A program made the translations under genes and the position numbers. From positions 348,786,243 through 348,850,242 of the forward strand of contig CM040121.1 in the NCBI GenBank assembly GCA_022559845.1: 64,000 nucleotides of DNA, read 5' to 3'. How positions within the stretch are numbered: the first letter of the stretch is position 1; every line of letters begins with the position of its first letter. A model generated the notes under the pieces. It saw nothing but the letters and a program-made list of their open reading frames with translations, was not told where the DNA came from and searched no databases. The DNA comes from Amorphophallus konjac (Eukaryota > Streptophyta > Magnoliopsida > Alismatales > Araceae). This document shows positions 58,841-64,000 of the stretch, piece after piece.

Positions 58841-59140
58841 AAGGGGTGCGGCTACTCGTGACATCGGCGGATCCGTCATCGTACCTGGAAGCGCGGAGTA
58901 CGCTCCACTCTAAGTAATCGACACCTACTCACCCCGTATAGATTCGATATGCACACGCTGCCTTGGGAATGAGGCTAGAGGTGGACACTCCGGGGTGGGG
59001 TCACTCTCAAATGAGGGAAGGCGGCTCGAATACTCACTAGGAATCACCGCTTGTCCCTTATGTGACTAGATTTGATATGAGGTAGAACCGATCCCAATAG
59101 TCCGACAAGTCTCGAACTTGCAAGGGCTAACAACGCGAGC
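58841..59140 (-). pseudogene. Decayed integrase C-terminal remnant in N9
   Basis: One minus-strand frame reads GIGSTSYQI, stop, SHKGQAVIPSEYSSRLPSF then ESDPTPE. This parallels the N7 sequence GISSTFNVADLVAYKEPIAI then PSDPFEPSPPIASEPTP. It has stops and is not translated with the upstream ORF. Confidence 0.65.
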
Positions 59141-59228
59141 ATACAAAGACCAACTTGACTTGACACATACATGTACAAAGATGGACAACGAAACCAAGAC
59201 TCACAAAGACCTTTAAACAGACCTAATG

Positions 59229-60485
59229 TTAGTCCGACCCGTACATGGGTGACGGCGGACTAGGACACCCGAATATGTGCCATGCATGCATTTGACGTAA
59301 CCGGTGGTTGGCGGAATGGGGAATTCCCAGACCTCCTAAAGTGGGCCATGCATGCATATTGGACTTAGAGGTGGGAGGGCCAGGGGTTCCAAATGCATCC
59401 TCTTCCTTTCCCCTAGAGGATGGTGTATCTCGCAAGTGAGCGGGCTTGGTGGGTGTAGACGACCCGGCCCATGGGGAAGGAGTGTGGTAGTGGATTCCTT
59501 TGAAGAAGTGAAGTATATAAGGAGGGTCTAAGGGTCCACTAGGGAATGGGTCAAAGGGCTCAAAGAAGGTATGACCCCTTGTGGTGGGTTCCCACAAGTC
59601 ACGGTCCCCGATGTAAAAGTCTTGAAGGTGTAGATAGTCACCTTCATGCATTGTGGGTGGGACGGTGATCATGTGTAGGATGTATGGTTCCTCCCTTGGG
59701 CGAAAGGGTATGAAGTCAGATTCGGCCGACATGGGGAGGAATAAGAGAACCTCCGTGGTGATACGGCCCACGGTGTACACGGAGGTAATGGACCCTAAGG
59801 CGGGGTGGGTGAAGCTAAGACCAGTGGGTTGGTCGAAGCCTCGGGCCAATGAATGTGTCAACTGCCATTGCCACCCTAAACCCAAAATAAGGTCACCCAA
59901 TGTGTCAACATGGTGACTAGAGCGGAATGTAGTGTGGTAGGAGTTGACGGGCACTAAAGGTAAGGTGGGGTTCATTGAAGGATATGGAGGCGGGACCAAG
60001 CCATCCTTGAGCCAACTAAGTAGTGGCTCGGCTATGTAAAGTGTACCCGTTAGAAACACGGGTGGCTCGGGCTTTGGTGGCTCCAAATGAGAGGGCTCCG
60101 AAATAAGATCGGAAGGTGAGGGTGACAATGGAGCACTCTCGGGTGGTGAAGGCAATGGGGTAGGCAGTCCGATCGGCTCGGGACTCGGTTGGGAGGTAGA
60201 TGTTTGCCGAAGGGCAGCCAGGGCAGCGTCGGCTCGCTGTAGGTCGTCATTAAATTGAGACTCAAATGGCTCGACCTCCAGAGCGACCTTATAGGACTGC
60301 GCCAGAGAGAATGCGTCGCGGATAAGACACTCCAACTGGAAGTGAAGGCGTAAACCTCTCCGGAACTGAAATGTGGCCGTGGTGCTCTCCTCTCCCAAAC
60401 CATATTCCAACCAATACTTATGATAGTCCCGGATGTACTCGGACACGGACCTATCGCCTTGGACCGGTCGACATGGGTTGGCCAT
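59229..60485 (-). CDS. N9 protein: gag fragment plus conserved unknown domain
   Basis: 418 codons from the ATG at 60485; the open frame extends three codons further only with a TTG. Residues about 10-75 look like the C-terminal half of Ty3/gypsy gag (SVSEYIRDYHKYWLEYGL ... LRLHFQLECLIRDAFSLA). A Pro/Ser-rich linker follows. The block at about 59700-60050 (LLSWLKDG; VNSYHTTF; VDTLGDLILGLGWQWQLT; GSITSVYTVGRIT; LLFLP) aligns with the N3 protein. The tail has FGTPGPP and FGCPSPP repeats (near 59390 and 59265). No protease DTG, zinc knuckle or polymerase motif. LILGLGW recalls the second conserved motif of retropepsins, so a degenerate protease is one alternative. The open frame suggests recent selection or a young insertion. 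Confidence 0.78.
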   Translation of the reverse strand: MANPCRPVQGDRSVSEYIRDYHKYWLEYGLGEESTTATFQFRRGLRLHFQLECLIRDAFSLAQSYKVALEVEPFESQFNDDLQRADAALAALRQTSTSQPSPEPIGLPTPLPSPPESAPLSPSPSDLISEPSHLEPPKPEPPVFLTGTLYIAEPLLSWLKDGLVPPPYPSMNPTLPLVPVNSYHTTFRSSHHVDTLGDLILGLGWQWQLTHSLARGFDQPTGLSFTHPALGSITSVYTVGRITTEVLLFLPMSAESDFIPFRPREEPYILHMITVPPTMHEGDYLHLQDFYIGDRDLWEPTTRGHTFFEPFDPFPSGPLDPPYILHFFKGIHYHTPSPWAGSSTPTKPAHLRDTPSSRGKEEDAFGTPGPPTSKSNMHAWPTLGGLGIPHSANHRLRQMHAWHIFGCPSPPSPMYGSD

Positions 60486-60876
60486 AGTTGCCAAGATGTG
60501 GGAATGGATCCCTAGGAATGGATATGCAAGGCCATTTTTTTTTGTTTTATTTTATAAGTAAAAGTTTATGCAAACTAATGCAAACTCTTAGACACGACTT
60601 AGAATGCGATGCAAATGCAAGTTGAAATGAGACTCGACTACAACCTAGACTACACACCTAGACTTAACCAAAACTCGGTACGTGGCGGAGATAATCGATC
60701 TGAAGATCACTCGCGCAAGTGTGCGGCCTTCCCGATAGGCGTAGCCTAACGTTCGGACAACACCTTTTTATATACCGATTAATGGTATGCAAATGTAACC
60801 TAGACCGACTTAGACGATGACTAGACGTAAATGACACTTTTTTTTTGATTTTAGACACCCTAGACTCAACCCGGAT

Positions 60877-60888
60877 GCTCCGATACCA
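60877..60888 (-). promoter_or_regulatory. Primer binding site of N9
   Basis: Minus-strand TGGTATCGGAGC, one mismatch from the initiator tRNA-Met complement, three bases after the 5' LTR end. Sets N9 orientation. The 60486-60876 leader has an A/T-rich stretch and no other feature. Confidence 0.88.
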
Positions 60889-60891
60889 AAC

Positions 60892-63093
60892 TGATGCGGG
60901 ACGGACTGAGGAGACGACGCTATATGAGATGGACACGACTCGACCATCAAAGACACGACTACTAGAGCAACCTCGGCTCGACACTAAGAGCTCCTACGGG
61001 CTACACATCGCTAACAGAAGTGCAAACTCACTCGTCGTCCCAGGCGAGGGAAAGCGTGGATCGTGCACGGTTAAGGAACCGGTAGAGTTCAAGGTAGTCT
61101 GACTTAACTTCCGGACTCGGATCGAGTCACGGGACGGGTCACTCTCACACTCACAGCGGCGACATGAACACACAGGCTAGGAACCTACACTCTCTCCGCG
61201 GCATAAGACCGTATACTAGCTAAGCAAAGTAACGCCGAGAAGTTTAGACCGTTACCTCCACGCACCCGGCGTGGCGAAGATAATCCCGGCCGATTTACGG
61301 ACTCCCCGTTAAACAATTTTACAGATGTACAAATATTGGACCCACTCCACGCAGGGAGGTAAAAGGTCACATGTGGGGCCCGGGAATCACGCGAATCGGG
61401 TTGACGGGTAGCATCTTGATGTCACCCGGCGGTGTCGAACACGCATCTAAAGTGCTGTCCGGACAGCGCGATCTACGGGTCCGTGGGGCCCACGGATGGT
61501 GCTGTCCTCTCGCCTACTGGGGTGGGGCCCACTGTGAGGGGGACCCCTGGGGACGAGCCTCCCTGGAAGGCGGTCGGCCGAAACACCGATCGGTGGCCGA
61601 TCGGCTTCGATCTCCAACTCTTGAAGTTGCTGTCCACGGATTTTCGGTTCTATTTTCTGGTGCGCGCTCCGGCGAGATCGGCCGTTGCGATCAATCCCGA
61701 TGTCGGATCGGGGCACAGGGGCTATCGTTGGAAATCTATCTTGAAGTCCTTCAATCTAGGACTAGAGAGATCTGCTGGATCTGCACGGATCTAGACTTTG
61801 TTGAATTTTTAAATTTCTGTTGTACAATACCCGAACTCTCAGATCAGTAGGGAACTTTCCTGAGAGTTGCCTTTGACCGCCTAGTAGACCATAGAGTCAG
61901 ACTTTTACCTCTTCATGAACGTTGTGTAGATTTGAACAAGAAAAACGGCAATAATTTTTGTGGAAGGATTGGTTGAGACCACGAATTGTTAGGGATTTTA
62001 AACTGACAGGTGGTCGGATCTGGAAACTGGTTGATAGCACTGTAGATGGATCTGAGGATGAATTTTATAAAATATGAGATGATCTCCCAAAATTCTAAGA
62101 AAAATTGGGGATGGGGAGGAAGGTGGACAGAACCCCCAATAAATTTGGGAGCTCCAGAAAAAAATCAAAAGGTGGGTCGGAGATAGGAAACTAAGGGTGG
62201 AGGAGGATCTGGACAGAAAGCAGCCAGATCTGAAATGGAATGGAAAACGAAAATGGAAAATTGAATTTCGGGATCAGAAGACCAAACCAGTTTTTGTGGG
62301 AGCTGGAGGGGACCTCTAGAACACGCCCTCAAAATCCCAGCTCAAAAGGATGTCGTGGGTGATAACAGAAATTCGTGGAAGTTGCTGCTACGGGTGGATG
62401 GCAGAACTCCGACGAACACGATGGCGTTGCGGTGGCGGCTCGTGGCGGCGGCGGCGGCGACCGGAACTGATAGGGGAGGAGTCACACCTCCAGAGGGCAA
62501 CCTTCACAGCTGCAAGGGGGAGAGGGAGGAGAGAGGAGGGGGGCGGCCAAGGCTGCTCCAACAAAATTCATCAATTTTCTTCTTCATTAATTGCTAAGTA
62601 ATTCAAAAATTACATGGTATATATAGAAAGTGTAAAAAGACTTAAACTAACCTCGGATCTAATTTTTGGGAGGGGTAATTAAGGGACATCACATTTTAGT
62701 CCAAACAAAATAAAAAAAAGAAATCCTAATTAACTCTAAATGGGGGGGGGCGCCCCCTTGACCAAGGCGGGGTGGTAGGTGGAGGTGGGTGTAGAATGTT
62801 GACAATTTTCACCCTTTGTCCCCCATGTGTCAATTTGACTAGTCCAACCTTATAGATGGCCACCTAGGATGGTTGACCAGCCCCACTTGGCCTAGGTGGA
62901 CCAATGGAAAAGGGGTGAGGACCCCCTAGCTGGACCTACTGTCATTTTGCATAAAAACCCACACAATCCAAGGGAATGACAATGTGGCTTATCAAGCCTT
63001 ATAATGGCGTACATACTTTCCCGAGGATATAAAAGTAAACTAAAGGACACAAATGTAAAATGAAAAGTTAATGCTCGGCGTCGATTCCCATCA
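60892..63093 (-). repeat. 5' LTR of N9
   Basis: 2,202 bases. U3 side (62574-63093) matches the 3' LTR closely; R-U5 side (60892-62573) is a diverged version, sharing only blocks such as GATCGAGTCACGGGACGG, CTCCACGCAGGGAGGTAAA and TGGGGCCCGGGA. Confidence 0.9.
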
Positions 63094-63098
63094 CCTGG

Positions 63099-64000
63099 TG
63101 GTAGTCACTTTTCAAGTCAATCTTGGAAAAGATGGTGGCTCCACTCATCATGTCAAGCATGTCATCAAGACGGGGAATGGGAAACATATACTTGACAGTG
63201 ATCTTATTGATGGCGCGGCTGTCAACACACATCCGCCAGGTGCCATCCTTCTTGGGTGTGAGCAAGGCAGGGACAGCACATGGGCTCTTGCTCACCCTGA
63301 GAAAACCTTTTTAGATAAGGTCCTCGACAATCCTTTGGAGCTCAGCATGCTCCTTTCGGTTCAATCGGTAATGGGGAAGGTTGGGTAGGGTGGACCCAGG
63401 GATAAGATTAATGGCGTGTTGTACATCACGCATGGGAGGGAGTTGTGAGGGCAAGTCCTCAGGGAAGATGTCCTAGAAGTCCTGCAGGATTGCCTGGGCT
63501 TTAAGAGGGACAGAGATTCGGGACTCCTCGGGGGTGATGGTGACAACAACAGCCCAGACAGGGGCACCTTCGGCAACCTCCTTATTCAGCTCACGGACAC
63601 CTATGAAGTTAAGGCGCCTAATTGGGTCATAACCAACCTTAGGGGCCTTAGGAATGGGTGTGATAGGTGCAGGAGGAGAGGGAATGAGCAGTCTCCCTTC
63701 GGTGGGAGTCCGAGGACTCTCTTGAACCTTGGGGGTTCCAGTAGGGGTGGAGGTGGGACTCTTTCCCGAGATCACCTTTGGGGGTGCCGGGTAGAGCTAT
63801 ATCTTCTTTTCATTGTGTGAGAAGGAACACTAATTGGACCGATCGAATGTAGTAAGGTCCACGTCATAGATCCACGGTCATCCTAGGATGATGCTACCAA
63901 CATTCATTGGCACTACATCGCATAAGATTTGTCCTTGGTAGGACTGAAATTGGATGGGAATGACACATGTAGTGGTGACTGGGATAGACGTGTCATCAAC
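63099..64000 (-). pseudogene. N7 protease and N-terminal RT (broken)
   Basis: From 64000 downward: protease C-terminal half with the VGSIILG motif (near 63890), interrupted by a TGA directly after ILG and further stops near 63830 and 63800. A Pro-rich linker follows (63600-63780). RT begins near 63470 with a stop near 63473 and another near 63315, then [20 protein letters not shown] and the [10 protein letters not shown] segment. It ends at the N9 insertion. The catalytic DTG of the protease is outside the window. Confidence 0.88.

Larger units (their letters stand above)
56798..63093 (-). mobile_element. N9: non-autonomous LTR retrotransposon with mosaic LTRs
   Basis: 6,296 bases, perfect CCTGG duplication, minus strand. 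LTRs of 2,202 (5') and 2,006 (3') bases, internal region 2,088 bases. Layout parallels N3: gag fragment, unknown conserved block, FG.PGPP repeats, decayed integrase C-terminus, hairpin, polypurine tract. No protease, RT, RNase H or integrase core. The two LTRs match closely only over their U3 side (see findings). Confidence 0.92.
27458..64000 (-). mobile_element. N4: Tekay/Del-like chromovirus, minus strand, host of N5, N6 and N7
   Basis: Only its 3' LTR (in two parts), polypurine tract and the last part of integrase are visible (27458-28607, 37830-39989, 50742-51120). N5 lies in its 3' LTR, N6 in the last codons of pol and N7 in integrase. Terminal sequences (plus-strand TGTCACGCCCC... and ...GGTGTTACA) and the polypurine tract match the Tekay elements N1 and N2. 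Its 5' part is beyond the window. Confidence 0.88.
51121..64000 (-). mobile_element. N7: chromovirus with C-terminal chromodomain, minus strand, split by N8 and N9
   Basis: Visible parts: 3' LTR, chromodomain, integrase (51121-53234), RNase H and RT C-terminus (55848-56792), RT N-terminus and protease (63099-64000). Gag and the 5' LTR lie beyond 64000. LTR ends on the minus strand are TGGTGGGGACACC and GCGTCA. It encodes the enzymes that N3 and N9 lack. Clade within chromoviruses not resolved. Many stops show this copy is dead. Confidence 0.88.

Noticed and set aside
63361..63576. Alternative minus-strand frame overlapping N7 RT
   Set aside because: It is out of frame with the protease and RT residues, which read through in the neighbouring frame.

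Overview
This is plant nuclear DNA made almost entirely of LTR retrotransposons inserted into one another. I see no host gene, rRNA or tRNA gene. A Sirevirus-like Ty1/copia element and three Tekay/Del-like Ty3/gypsy chromoviruses point to a flowering plant with a large, repeat-rich genome. Several elements carry in-frame stops, many of them consistent with C-to-T or G-to-A change, as expected in methylated heterochromatin. I cannot name the species.

Layout (my labels N1-N9). N1 is the outermost element: a decayed + strand Tekay-like chromovirus (5' LTR part 17462-19885, internal region 19886-24563, 3' LTR from 24564). N2 (+ strand, Tekay-like, 1-17461, 5' end outside the window) sits in the 5' LTR of N1. 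N3 (+ strand, non-autonomous, 8021-15249, target duplication CAATC) sits in the 3' LTR of N2. N4 (- strand, Tekay-like, 27458 to beyond 64000) sits in the 3' LTR of N1. Three elements sit in N4: N5 (- strand, 28608-37824, a non-coding LARD-like element) in its 3' LTR, N6 (- strand, 39990-50741, Sirevirus-like copia) at the very end of its pol gene, and N7 (- strand, 51121 to beyond 64000, chromovirus with a C-terminal chromodomain) in its integrase. N7 is itself split by N8 (solo LTR, 53235-55847, TSD AGGGA) and N9 (- strand, non-autonomous, 56798-63093, TSD CCTGG).

How the parts relate. N2, N1, N4 and N6 encode or once encoded gag, protease, reverse transcriptase, RNase H and integrase, all now interrupted. 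N3 and N9 lack protease, RT, RNase H and integrase core. Each keeps a piece of gag, then a related protein of unknown function, then a remnant of an N7-like integrase C-terminus. N3, N7 and N9 also share an identical-arm hairpin beside the polypurine tract and an initiator-Met-type primer site. The simplest reading is that N3 and N9 are non-autonomous satellites of N7-like chromoviruses.

Most interesting points: (1) the shared unknown protein of N3 and N9; (2) N9 LTRs that match in U3 but differ strongly in R-U5, with the switch near the predicted transcription start; (3) arrays of short inverted repeats in the LTRs of N1, N2, N4, N5 and N6, with a GGTCTATCG-centred version shared by N1, N4 and N5; (4) the conserved hairpin next to the polypurine tract.
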